A stretch of DNA of 25,180 nucleotides from Bacteroidales bacterium (GCA_029938185.1 JAOZVK010000021.1:1-25180), one strand, 5' to 3'. Shown: positions 17,555 to 24,863, counted from the stretch's first letter. Numbers and translations: made by a program. Notes: a model not told the origin generated them from the letters alone.

Positions 17555-17562
17555 TACATTTG
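17555..17562 (+). promoter_or_regulatory. -7 box upstream of the HNH-like gene
   Basis: TACATTTG matches TAnnTTTG exactly. The -33 region is weak (TTAG at 17532-17535, 19 nt away). The box covers the TTG at 17560 that could extend the ORF, so it supports ATG 17581 as the start, with a leader of only about 12 nt. Confidence 0.5.
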
Positions 17563-17580
17563 GCTAATATAAATAACGAT

Positions 17581-17844
17581 ATGGGAAAATCATATAAAGA
17601 AGGAACTTGTAAAAGATGTGGTAAATTTACATATGTCAATGACCATCATATTATTCCAAAACGAGTAAAAAAGAAAAATAATAAAGAAACTGTACGTCTT
17701 TGTTTAATATGTCCCATAGAATTACACACTATTCTGCCTGATGAAAAACAAAATGAGGCATTTTATAAAAAATTTACTAATAAATGGTTATTAACAATAA
17801 TTTTAATATTAATTGTTGGAATTACTATTTTTTCATGCAAATAA
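17581..17844 (+). CDS. Small HNH-like zinc-binding protein with C-terminal membrane anchor
   Basis: The 87-residue protein has an HNH-type layout: C10-x2-C13, then DHHIIPK (21-27) with the paired histidines, then LC-x2-C (C41, C44) and H49. These would hold a structural zinc and a beta-beta-alpha metal site. In many HNH proteins a histidine follows the last cysteine; here it is a proline. A hydrophobic helix (about 69-84, WLLTIILILIVGITIF) ends the protein two residues after, which would tether the domain to the inner membrane. Nuclease activity is not certain. ATG 17581 is preferred over TTG 17560 because a -7 box overlaps the latter. The next gene starts 12 nt downstream. Confidence 0.65.
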   Translation: MGKSYKEGTCKRCGKFTYVNDHHIIPKRVKKKNNKETVRLCLICPIELHTILPDEKQNEAFYKKFTNKWLLTIILILIVGITIFSCK

Positions 17845-17856
17845 TAAATTAAAAAA

Positions 17857-18294
17857 ATGAAAAAAACAGAAAAAATTGGCGAAATTCTTTTAGAAACTGG
17901 TGTTTTATTAATCGGTGATATTGTAAATTTAAGTAAGCTAAATAAAGAAAAAATTACTAAAAAAGCGAGTTTAAGACACAAAAGCACAAACAAAATTTAT
18001 GAATATCCAAAAGACTTTACAAAATATACTGATGTTTTGTTTGATAACAAAACTGTAAACCAATTAATAGAACTGGATATTTTAGAAGAAATAAATCAAA
18101 GTAATGAAACTGAGCTATCTATTAGTAATATAGTTAATAGTATAGAAGATAAAGGATATAAACAGCTTAAATTTGAAACAGGAATAACAGGAAAAGCATT
18201 AGCTTTTTTAAATACAAATGGCGAAAAGTTTTATCCGGTTTATGTTGAAACAACTGACAATAAAATTAATAAACTAACAATAGATTTCACTTGA
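17857..18294 (+). CDS. Hypothetical protein, 145 residues
   Basis: I do not recognise this family. The protein is soluble and mixed charged, with no signal peptide or strong membrane helix; a short hydrophobic stretch (about 8-24) is too broken by charge to be one. The N-terminal half is lysine-rich, and the C-terminal half reads like an alpha/beta fold ending in a strand (KLTIDFT). It starts 12 nt after the HNH-like gene, and the two are probably one transcript, so a functional link to that protein is possible. Codon use and base composition match the neighbours. Confidence 0.6.
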   Translation: MKKTEKIGEILLETGVLLIGDIVNLSKLNKEKITKKASLRHKSTNKIYEYPKDFTKYTDVLFDNKTVNQLIELDILEEINQSNETELSISNIVNSIEDKGYKQLKFETGITGKALAFLNTNGEKFYPVYVETTDNKINKLTIDFT

Positions 18295-18418
18295 TATACT
18301 TTAAATGGTACAATTATTCAATGATACAATGGTACAATAGTTTGATTAATAATTGATAACAGTTTATTAATGTTCAAACTATAACCATTTAGAGTATAGT
18401 AATGAATAATTGAAATAG

Positions 18419-18458
18419 TGTAACAAGTCATAAGTTTCTTTAGTATTATTTGGACAAG
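18419..18458 (+). repeat. 40-nt inverted repeat, left arm
   Basis: It is the reverse complement of 19771-19810 at about 35 of 40 positions, with the core ACAAGTCATAA and GTATTATTT. The two arms enclose the small membrane peptide gene and nadD. Confidence 0.75.
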
Positions 18459-18542
18459 ATGTTGTGGTTTGAAACATGTCACATATTCTTACTTATGCGT
18501 CGCATGTTGTTTAAATTGCAATGAAAATCAATAACATAGCCT

Positions 18543-18575
18543 ACTGTCGGCGTGGATTGGAGCCACACCGACAGT
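18543..18575. repeat. GC-rich stem-loop
   Basis: ACTGTCGG, then C, then GTGG pairs with CCAC, then A, then CCGACAGT across a 7-nt loop (ATTGGAG): 12 base pairs with one mismatch. Its GC content is far above the surroundings. TTTTAAACAG follows, and TTTAAA also lies upstream at about 18510, so a larger imperfect palindrome is likely. It lies about 250 nt after the nearest stop codon, which argues against a simple terminator. Confidence 0.7.
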
Positions 18576-18722
18576 TTTAAACAGGCAATATGCAACAAAC
18601 CAGTACATTATGATAAAACATTAACAGATTAAGAGTTTCTTGTGTTATTTTATTATTTGAACTGTTTAAGTAAAATCTTAATAATGAATTAATATTTTTA
18701 TTTAATAATTAATAAAAAAATC

Positions 18723-18929
18723 ATGTCAATATATAGTAATATTATTTTTATTTTAGCAACGAGTATAATTGTGGGAATTGTATTAGCAACTATAGTAAGC
18801 CTAATTGTATGGTCTGTTAAAAAAAAATCGCTCAACGGAAAAATTTATGCCGCTATTTGGGTAATAATTTTTGTTAGTGTACCAATATTGGCTCTTTTGG
18901 TTTTTTATATACCATATTTATTAATGTAG
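18723..18929 (+). CDS. Small two-helix membrane protein, hypothetical
   Basis: The 68-residue protein has two hydrophobic helices (about 6-30 and 42-67) joined by a basic loop (KKKSLNGK), so both termini probably lie outside the cytoplasm. I do not recognise a family. It could be a real small membrane protein; its clean ATG start and full helices support this. The TA-bounded element copy 2 begins 3 nt after its stop codon. Confidence 0.5.
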   Translation: MSIYSNIIFILATSIIVGIVLATIVSLIVWSVKKKSLNGKIYAAIWVIIFVSVPILALLVFYIPYLLM

Positions 18930-18932
18930 CAA

Positions 18933-19037
18933 TAAGTACTATTACAAAAGTTTTTCGACATTTACTTATTAGTAACATTTTGATTAAATTGTCTTTATAC
19001 TAATGCGTAAGCAACTATAAATAGGTCGAAGACCTTA
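18933..19037 (+). mobile_element. TA-bounded MITE-like element, copy 2
   Basis: This 105-bp copy starts TAAGTACTATTAC and ends GGTCGAAGACCTTA. It is the closest relative of copy 1. It occupies nearly the whole space between the small membrane protein gene and nadD and ends 19 nt before the nadD ATG. It must therefore form most of any nadD leader transcribed from upstream. Confidence 0.8.
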
Positions 19038-19056
19038 ACTTAAATATTATAAAAAA

Positions 19057-19632
19057 ATGAAAGTAGGTTTATATTTTGGTTCATTTAATCCTGTACATTT
19101 TGGACATTTATCAATAGCAAATTATTTTTTAGAATTTACTGATTTAGAACAACTTTGGTTTATTGTAAGTCCTCAAAATCCTTTAAAAAAAAAAGCAAGT
19201 TTATTGGCTGATTATCATAGGTTAGAATTATTAAATATAGCTATAGGAGACTCTAATAAATACAAAGTATCGAATATTGAATTTAGTATGCCGAAACCCT
19301 CATACACAATAGATACTTTAAGCTATTTACAAGAAAAATATTCTAATAATGAGTTTGTTTTAATAATGGGTTCTGACAATTTACCAACTCTACAGAAGTG
19401 GAAAAATTATAAGGAAATTCTTGATAATTACTATATATATGTTTACCCTCGACCTAATAACGATGGTGGGGAATTTAAAAATCATAATAAAATAAATTTT
19501 TACGATGCTCCATTGATGGAAATTTCATCAAGTTTTATAAGAAAATCTATTAAAGATAATAAAGATATTCGCTTTTTTTTACCATTAAATGTGTATGAAT
19601 ATATTAAAGAAATGCATTTTTATGAAAAATAA
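19057..19632 (+). CDS. nadD: Nicotinate-nucleotide adenylyltransferase NadD
   Basis: The 191-residue enzyme transfers AMP from ATP to nicotinate mononucleotide to give deamido-NAD, an essential step of NAD synthesis in the cytosol. The nucleotidyltransferase signature GSFNPVHFGH (8-17) holds the HxGH motif (H14, H17). MGSDNLPTLQKWKNY and ISSSFIRKSI (about 161-170, the ISSTxIR motif) are also present. Length is normal. The gene is enclosed by copies of the TA-bounded element in opposite orientation. The upstream copy ends 19 nt before the start. The TAA stop (19630-19632) coincides with the end of the downstream copy. Confidence 0.95.
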   Translation: MKVGLYFGSFNPVHFGHLSIANYFLEFTDLEQLWFIVSPQNPLKKKASLLADYHRLELLNIAIGDSNKYKVSNIEFSMPKPSYTIDTLSYLQEKYSNNEFVLIMGSDNLPTLQKWKNYKEILDNYYIYVYPRPNNDGGEFKNHNKINFYDAPLMEISSSFIRKSIKDNKDIRFFLPLNVYEYIKEMHFYEK

Positions 19633-19700
19633 ATGTCTTCGACCTATTTAATGTGGCTTACGCATTTTTATAAGCCCAGTGTAAGACAAATTGATTAAGT
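19630..19700 (-). mobile_element. TA-bounded element, inverted partial copy
   Basis: Read on the minus strand this matches the right two-thirds of copy 2. GTCTTCGACCTATTTA (19635-19650) and GGCTTACGCATT are the reverse complements of the shared right-end blocks. A segment with GCCCAGTGT interrupts the match before GACAAATTGATTAA. The left end of the family is not recognisable. The copy starts at the nadD stop codon. Confidence 0.65.
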
Positions 19701-19721
19701 TTATATATGTAATTATTTGAC

Positions 19722-19764
19722 AGGATTTACATGATTAACAGGATATTACAAACATGTAAATCCT
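19722..19764. repeat. Stem-loop with ACAGGATTTACA-type repeat
   Basis: AGGATTTACATG (19722-19733) pairs perfectly with CATGTAAATCCT (19753-19764) around a 19-nt loop that repeats AACAGGAT. Similar ACAGGATTTACA hairpins are, from memory, widespread in Bacteroidota and cyanobacterial intergenic DNA. Confidence 0.75.
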
Positions 19765-19770
19765 ATAAAT

Positions 19771-19810
19771 TTTGTCTAAATAATACCAAAGAAATTTATG
19801 ACTTGTTTCA
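19771..19810 (-). repeat. 40-nt inverted repeat, right arm
   Basis: This is the inverted partner of 18419-18458, with about five mismatches in 40 nt. Confidence 0.75.
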
Positions 19811-19871
19811 GTAGACTGCCAACTGAATACTGAATAATTATCAAAAAGTACAAATTTTGGAATTTTGTTTG

Positions 19872-19879
19872 TAGCTTTG
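19872..19879 (+). promoter_or_regulatory. -7 box upstream of the chemoreceptor pseudogene
   Basis: TAGCTTTG matches TAnnTTTG, 65 nt upstream of the ATG at 19945. No TTTG lies at the usual distance, so the promoter may be weak or a relic. Confidence 0.35.
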
Positions 19880-19944
19880 TTTCACTATTATGAATAAATA
19901 TCATGTATTAAATTATTTTTGAATTTCAATTAATACTAAAAAAA

Positions 19945-20873
19945 ATGATAGGAAAAGTCTTAAATTTTTTCTTAGAAAATATTAATGAAGATAGCAAATC
20001 AATTGATTTTCTAAAAATAAAAACATTAATTGCTACATTACTTTCAGCAATAATTCTTATATCTTTATTGATAATTAGAAATTCTTTTCTAAAACAATTT
20101 ATAGCTTCGATAATACCTGCTACTATATTTTTAGCAATTATTACTATGCTTTATTATTCGTATAGGTAAACATAAATTAGCTGGTAATATATTATCTTAT
20201 GCTTTTACATTGATAATGATTTATTCTATGATTACAAATCCTATAAATTATAGTATTCCATATTTTCTTGTAGGACAATATTATGTTTTTTTTATTATAA
20301 TTATTTTTTCAGCAATGTATGGAACCCGAACTACGCTAATTATTAATACTATTGCAATAATATCAAATAATAATTAACAAATGTTGCTGATAACATCATC
20401 ACAAATAAATGAAACAATTCCTGAAATAATAAAAAGTGCAGAGCTTGTTAATAATATTATAAGTACTATAACAAAAGTCTTTCGACATTTATATTTTGTT
20501 AAATTGCGTATTATTAGAATGTTAAAAGAATGCGTAAGCAACATTAAATAGGTCGAAGACCTTATTTGCAAGTGAAGAGTAACAATGTGGAATTGAGATG
20601 ATAAATATTTCTATACAACAACTTACTGAAATAACTAATGAAAATTCAGCATCAGCAGAAGAAATGTCTGTATCCGCAAAAGAACTTTCTGCTCAAGTAG
20701 AACAATTAAAAAATTTGATTTATATTTTAGAAACAAGAGATACAAAAGACGAAAAATTTAAAATTAAACAGAAAGTTAAACAGAAAAAATAAATTCACGA
20801 ACAAAAAAAAGGTGGTTTTACAATTGATTTATCTATTGATGATGAATTTGATGATACTTCTGAAAAATATTAA
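19945..20873 (+). pseudogene. Decayed methyl-accepting chemotaxis protein gene, interrupted by a MITE-like element
   Basis: Pieces of a membrane chemoreceptor can be read in order. At 19945-20169 there are two membrane helices. A frameshift near 20160 moves the reading into a second frame (20165-20374: KHKLAGNILSYAF, then more helices), closed by TAA at 20375. In the same frame, 20381-20461 reads SSQINETIPEIIKSAELVNN, which is signalling-domain sequence, so much of the middle of the gene is missing. The element at 20460-20564 follows. Then the end of the signalling domain continues (ASEE, stop at 20580, then INISIQQLTEITNENSASAE and EELS-like coiled coil), a stop at 20790, and an acidic tail to TAA 20873 (GGFTIDLSIDDEFDD). 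At least one frameshift, three stops, a deletion and an insertion mean it is not functional. Confidence 0.85.
20460..20564 (+). mobile_element. TA-bounded MITE-like element, copy 3, inside the chemoreceptor pseudogene
   Basis: The 105-bp copy starts TAAGTACTATAAC and ends GGTCGAAGACCTTA. Removing 20462-20564 (103 bp, the element plus one TA) joins codon ATA (20459-20461) to TTT (20565). The receptor frame is then restored: AELVNNI-IF-ASEE aligns residue for residue with the AELVQEIAAASNEQ pattern of chemoreceptors. The central part of this copy differs from copies 1 and 2 while both ends are conserved. Confidence 0.85.
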
Positions 20874-20916
20874 ACAATACAGATTTATAAATTTTATTTA
20901 CTAAATATACTTAATT

Positions 20917-21789
20917 ATGAAAAAATACACATACATTTTAATAGTAATATCTTTTCTTTATAGTTGCAATAACACAACACAAAGCAATAACAAAACGCAA
21001 ACTAACGAAACAGATTTAAAAAATAGTGTAAACAATGGAGCTAATTCAGATGAAAAAAAACATCAATACTTAACTATTGAAGGAAATGATATTTGGGTTA
21101 GAGAAATATCTAAAACAGGTAAAGTTATAATGAAACTTAACACAGGTAATAAATGTATAATACTCGAAAAAGGAGAAGAGCAAAATATAAACGGTTTTAT
21201 TGATAATTGGTATAAAATTGAATTTAACGAAAAACAGGGATGGGTTTTTGGCTCACAAACTTCTGTTAAGTCTCGAAAAAATGAAACAGAAGAGGACAAA
21301 AATAAAAAATTACAAGACACATACACCAAAATTATTGAAATTATACAGTCTGGTAAAACAGAGAAACTTAACTCTTTTTTTTATGATAAAAAAATGATAA
21401 TTATCATTACTAATCCTGGTGTTTATACGGTTGGTCATTTTCATAAGAATTTGAAAGCATTACACTACCTACATAATAATATAAAAAATTGCAAGCTAAA
21501 ATTTGAAATATGGCCAAAATTCCAAATGGAAAACGAAACGTGGTCGAAAAGTGGATGTTTTGCTGAAAACATTAAAAGTGATAATGGTGGGTTTTATAAA
21601 ATATTCAAATCGACAGAAAAAGAGGCACTTGGAAAATTTTCCAAAAAGGAATTTCAAAAAGTAAAATTATTTGGACAAATTTCTTCGATACGTATAATTG
21701 ATACTAAAATTATTACTCGATTTTATTTTACATACAAAAATGGTAAGTGGCTACTTTTAGCAGTTGATAATTCTGATTTTAGTGCTTAG
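20917..21789 (+). CDS. Lipoprotein with a bacterial SH3 domain
   Basis: The 290-residue protein has a lipoprotein signal peptide with lipobox FLYSC, so C17 would be lipidated. An N/T/Q-rich linker (about 18-45) leads to an SH3b-like domain (about 50-112: NDIWVREISKTGKVI, then WYKIEFNEKQGWVFG). Such domains often bind cell-wall peptides. The C-terminal domain (about 120-290) is of a type I do not recognise; related SH3 lipoproteins in Bacteroidota often have such tails. Its role is likely in the cell envelope but is unassigned. It lies 43 nt after the last stop of the chemoreceptor pseudogene. A copy of the ATTACGAATT repeat begins about 10 nt after its stop. Confidence 0.75.
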   Translation: MKKYTYILIVISFLYSCNNTTQSNNKTQTNETDLKNSVNNGANSDEKKHQYLTIEGNDIWVREISKTGKVIMKLNTGNKCIILEKGEEQNINGFIDNWYKIEFNEKQGWVFGSQTSVKSRKNETEEDKNKKLQDTYTKIIEIIQSGKTEKLNSFFYDKKMIIIITNPGVYTVGHFHKNLKALHYLHNNIKNCKLKFEIWPKFQMENETWSKSGCFAENIKSDNGGFYKIFKSTEKEALGKFSKKEFQKVKLFGQISSIRIIDTKIITRFYFTYKNGKWLLLAVDNSDFSA

Positions 21790-21798
21790 GAAGTTATG

Positions 21799-21880
21799 AT
21801 TTACGAATTAGAAATTACGAATTACAAATTGGTTTACACCTAATATATGTATTTTACAAAAAATAAATCAGAAAGTCATT
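21799..21880 (+). repeat. ATTACGAATT interspersed repeat, copy C
   Basis: The core (21799-21839) differs from copies A and B by several single-base changes. The 3' extension to about 21880 matches copy B but not copy A. Confidence 0.75.
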
Positions 21881-22014
21881 TTTTACGATTCCTTAGTTCT
21901 ACTTTACAAACTTAAATAATGCTAAAAATAAGAGGTTTAGCATTCAATTTATTTTAGTTCAAAAAAATAGTTAGTATTTTTAATCCCTATTTCTCAAGTT
22001 TTTTTGCCCTGAAT

Positions 22015-22082
22015 GGGCATAAGCATTAACAAGGGGCAACGCCCTATGTATAAATGTATTCATAAGTAAGAACGCCCTGAAA
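22015..22082 (+). repeat. 68-nt interspersed repeat, copy 2
   Basis: This matches 8869-8936 at about 64 of 68 positions, in the same orientation. In this copy the preceding GCCCTGAAT can pair with the adjacent GGGC, giving a fuller hairpin at the left end than in copy 1. Confidence 0.85.
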
Positions 22083-22125
22083 AAGGCAAAAGCAATACAA
22101 TAAAAAAAAAGAATAAAATTAGAAT

Positions 22126-22157
22126 TAATAATATTGTTGTAATTTATTAATTTTTAA
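22126..22157 (-). repeat. 32-nt segment identical to 3901-3932, inverted
   Basis: The reverse complement of this segment equals 3901-3932 without a mismatch; its core is AAATTACAACAATATT. It is too long to be chance even at this base composition. The partner at 3901 runs into the left end of element copy 1, while this copy has no element next to it. Confidence 0.75.
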
Positions 22158-22168
22158 TACTATATACC

Positions 22169-22250
22169 ATACCTACGGTATTCAATATAATGCTATTTAT
22201 TTTCCTGCGATTTACAATCGCAGGCTACAAACATATCAAGCCTACGGCTT
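22169..22250. repeat. Three hairpins with TAC loops
   Basis: The hairpins are ATACC-TAC-GGTAT (22169-22181), CCTGCGATT-TAC-AATCGCAGG (22204-22224) and AAGCC-TAC-GGCTT (22238-22250). All stems are perfect. The last is followed by TTTT and could act as a weak terminator on the plus strand. Stem sequences differ while pairing and the TAC loop stay the same. Confidence 0.75.
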
Positions 22251-22652
22251 TTTTCACAACAATGTACAAAATCAAACTCCTTTCCCTAAAAGTACATAAT
22301 ATTACATATTTTTGCATAAAGTGCCATTAAAAATATTCAAATAACATAAATTGCTAAAAATCAATACAGCAAGTGTGAACAAAACCGAACTGCACCCCAA
22401 ATAATTGTGTAATTATATTATTTATGACCTAATATATTTTTTACTCTATACAACATTTTTTATTTTGCAAAATTTGTGAATTACTTCATGCAATGATTGT
22501 AAAAATTTAGCTAAGAATATGCAAAATTCTAAATATTTAGCTTGCTTTGCGTCTTTTGCGTGTTTAGTTTTGCGTACTTTGCGTGGAATTATAGCAATAA
22601 TATTTTTTGTCGTATAGAGTAATATTTTTTAATAACCTAAATTGTTTAAATA

Positions 22653-24863
22653 ATGAAAAAAGTTTTAAAAGTATTTTTAATAATTATAATAATTGGAGCA
22701 ATAGGTGCCAGTGGGTATTTTGTATATACTAAATATATTTCCAAAAGTGAGGAAAGAGATGCTTTCAGCATAGTACCAGAAGATGCTATTTTTGTAATTG
22801 AAACTACAAATTTAACTAAAGGCTGGAAAGCAGTGAGTGATAGTAAAATATGGAAGCAATTATTGCTCAATAAGTCTTTTAGAGATATTGATGAATATAT
22901 AAATATGGTAGATGATTACCTGAAAAAAAATAAAGCAGTAGATATGATTTTAAGTAATCGGAAATTGCTTATATCGTCTCACATGACATCGGGTGTTGAT
23001 TGGGATTTTATTATAATTGCTGATTTACAAAATGTTTCGACAATAACAGGAGGGCTTAAAGGAGCTTTAGGTTTTGTTGATGGATTTAAGGTGGAGCAAA
23101 GAGAATACCAAAAAACTGAAATAATAGAACTTATTGATGAAAAGAATCCTAAAACAGTCATATATATGTCTATAATTGATAACTTATTGTTAGTAACTTT
23201 TACTGGAGAACTTATCGAAAGAGCTATCTCGACAAAAGATGACAAACATTGGAAAAAAAATAAAATTTTTCAGGAAGCCATAGCTGATTTGAGTAATCGC
23301 AAATTATTTAAATTTTATTTCAACTATTCACAACTAAACCCTTTTAGTAAAATTTTTCTTGAAACTGAAGAAGAAATGATTGGAGACATAGGCAAATCTC
23401 TTGGTTATACTGCATTAAATATTAATCTTGAAAATGAGAGACTAAGTTTCGATGGTTTTACCAATATTGATACAATTGCTTCATATATAAGAGCATTAGC
23501 ATCAGTAAAACCTGGAAAAATGAGAGCTTATGAGATTTTGTCTGACCAAACAGCATTCTATTTTTCAATGGGTTTTGATGACTACAATGTGCTTTATAGA
23601 AATCTTATAAAAGAATATGAATCGGACAATGCCGAAGATATGGAAGACATCAACAAGGGTATAAATTTGGTTGAAAAGCTTTTAAAAATAAATATACAAA
23701 AAGACCTTTTTGATTGGTTTGGCAACGAAATAGCTTTTATAAAACTTCGACCCAAAAACAGTACACGAATAGAAGATGTTGTAGTTGCAATTCATGCAAA
23801 AAATATTGATGATGCTAAAGCCGGAATGGGACGTATTACAAAACAAATTCGCAGACGTAGCCCTTTGAAATTTGAAATAATAAATTACAATAATTTTGAA
23901 ATAAACTATTTGGAACGCAAAGGTTTGTTTAAATTGTTTTTTGGAAAACTTTTTGCAAGTCTCGAAAAACCATTTTTTACATTCATTGAGGACTACCTTG
24001 TTATGAGTAATTCAAAAGAAACACTAATGGAGGTAATTGATGATTATATAAAAGGAAATACATTATCGCACAATAAAGGATTTATGGATTTCAAAGACGA
24101 ATTTGAGGTGAAATCAAATATTACTTTATTTGTTCAAATGCCAAAAATATATTCTAATATGTATTTTTACAGCAATGAACAAAAACGTAAATCAATAAAA
24201 GAGAATAAAGATATTATATTGAGTTTTACAAGAATAGGTCTTCAGCTTACATCGGAAGGTGATATTATGAAAACATTGATGATAGCCGACCACGATGAAA
24301 ACTCATTTATGAATGAAGAACTCGAAAAATTTGAAAAAAAGGCTTACAATGATTTGTTCACAGAAGAGTATGACTCATTGAGATTCAAAATTATTTTACC
24401 TGATAGTATTGTAAAAGATGGTCAATACAAAACTTATTATGCCGATAGCAGTACTATAAAATTTGAAGGAACAGTTTCCAGTAATCAATTAAATGGATTA
24501 TGGCGAACATATTATAAAAGTGGAAATTTACGTAGCTCTGTTAATTATAAAGATGGAAAAGCTGATGGAAAGGCGTATTTTTATTATGATGATGGAAAAC
24601 AAACTAAAAAGTCAGAGGTTCTTTTTGAACAAGATGTTGTTGTCGATTTATACCAAGAATTTTTTGAAAACGGCACACAAAAAACTACCTTAAACTACAA
24701 AAATGGAAAACTACACGGTGATGCAGAATTTTATTATAAAAATGGTAAGCTAAAAATAAAAGGTAAATACAAAAAAGGATACAAAAAAGGAAAATGGAGA
24801 TATTACGATGAAACTGGTAATGTGTACAATAAAGAAAAATTTAGAAAGGGTATGAAAAAATAA
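22653..24863 (+). CDS. Membrane-anchored DUF3352 protein with C-terminal MORN-like repeats
   Basis: The 736-residue protein has one N-terminal membrane helix (about 5-27), so the rest is probably periplasmic. Residues about 38-590 form a DUF3352-like domain, starting with the typical phrase IVPEDAIFVIETTN. From about 600 to the end there are five to six MORN-like (MORN_2/YwqK type) repeats of the pattern GxWRxYYxxGNLxxxxxYKDGK. The repeats are often labelled antitoxin-like in databases, but nothing here suggests a toxin-antitoxin pair. The function is unknown; the shape suggests an envelope protein with a repeat platform. The gene stands alone between long gaps. Confidence 0.8.
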   Translation: MKKVLKVFLIIIIIGAIGASGYFVYTKYISKSEERDAFSIVPEDAIFVIETTNLTKGWKAVSDSKIWKQLLLNKSFRDIDEYINMVDDYLKKNKAVDMILSNRKLLISSHMTSGVDWDFIIIADLQNVSTITGGLKGALGFVDGFKVEQREYQKTEIIELIDEKNPKTVIYMSIIDNLLLVTFTGELIERAISTKDDKHWKKNKIFQEAIADLSNRKLFKFYFNYSQLNPFSKIFLETEEEMIGDIGKSLGYTALNINLENERLSFDGFTNIDTIASYIRALASVKPGKMRAYEILSDQTAFYFSMGFDDYNVLYRNLIKEYESDNAEDMEDINKGINLVEKLLKINIQKDLFDWFGNEIAFIKLRPKNSTRIEDVVVAIHAKNIDDAKAGMGRITKQIRRRSPLKFEIINYNNFEINYLERKGLFKLFFGKLFASLEKPFFTFIEDYLVMSNSKETLMEVIDDYIKGNTLSHNKGFMDFKDEFEVKSNITLFVQMPKIYSNMYFYSNEQKRKSIKENKDIILSFTRIGLQLTSEGDIMKTLMIADHDENSFMNEELEKFEKKAYNDLFTEEYDSLRFKIILPDSIVKDGQYKTYYADSSTIKFEGTVSSNQLNGLWRTYYKSGNLRSSVNYKDGKADGKAYFYYDDGKQTKKSEVLFEQDVVVDLYQEFFENGTQKTTLNYKNGKLHGDAEFYYKNGKLKIKGKYKKGYKKGKWRYYDETGNVYNKEKFRKGMKK

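Larger units (their letters stand above)
18295..18722. other. Intergenic region with repeats and a GC-rich stem-loop, 428 bp
   Basis: No gene is seen. It holds three ATG(G/A)TACAAT-like units in tandem (about 18305-18340), one arm of a 40-nt inverted repeat (18419-18458; partner at 19771-19810) and a strong stem-loop (18543-18575). Confidence 0.6.
19633..19944. other. Intergenic region after nadD, 312 bp
   Basis: No gene is seen. It contains the inverted partial element (19630-19700), a perfect 12-bp stem-loop (19722-19764), the right arm of the 40-nt inverted repeat (19771-19810), and a -7 box (19872-19879) for the decayed chemoreceptor gene. Confidence 0.6.
21790..22652. other. Intergenic repeat mosaic, 863 bp
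   Basis: No coding potential is seen. From left to right there is ATTACGAATT repeat copy C (21799), the 68-nt repeat copy 2 (22015), the 32-nt segment inverted relative to 3901 (22126-22157) and three hairpins with a TAC loop (22169, 22204, 22238). Degenerate CTTTGCG units follow (about 22550-22585). An inverted pair containing TTACTCTATAC (about 22440 and 22611-22623) encloses the last 190 bp. I found no convincing promoter for the gene at 22653. Confidence 0.65.

Noticed and set aside
17560..17580. TTG start that would add seven residues to the HNH-like protein
   Set aside because: The TTG lies inside a full TAnnTTTG promoter box, so it would be upstream of the transcript start. ATG 17581 begins directly before the zinc motif region.
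19945..20169. A stand-alone small membrane protein gene
   Set aside because: The next frame continues with matching membrane sequence directly after the stop, and chemoreceptor signalling fragments follow, so it is better read as the 5' part of a frameshifted pseudogene.
20598..20792. A separate 64-residue protein gene
   Set aside because: It is the tail of the chemoreceptor signalling domain; the same frame extends upstream to 20565 and, after one stop, downstream to 20873.
24400..24863. MORN-like tail read as a toxin-antitoxin component (YwqK)
   Set aside because: The repeats are part of a large membrane-anchored protein and there is no adjacent toxin-like gene; the label comes from a database naming habit.
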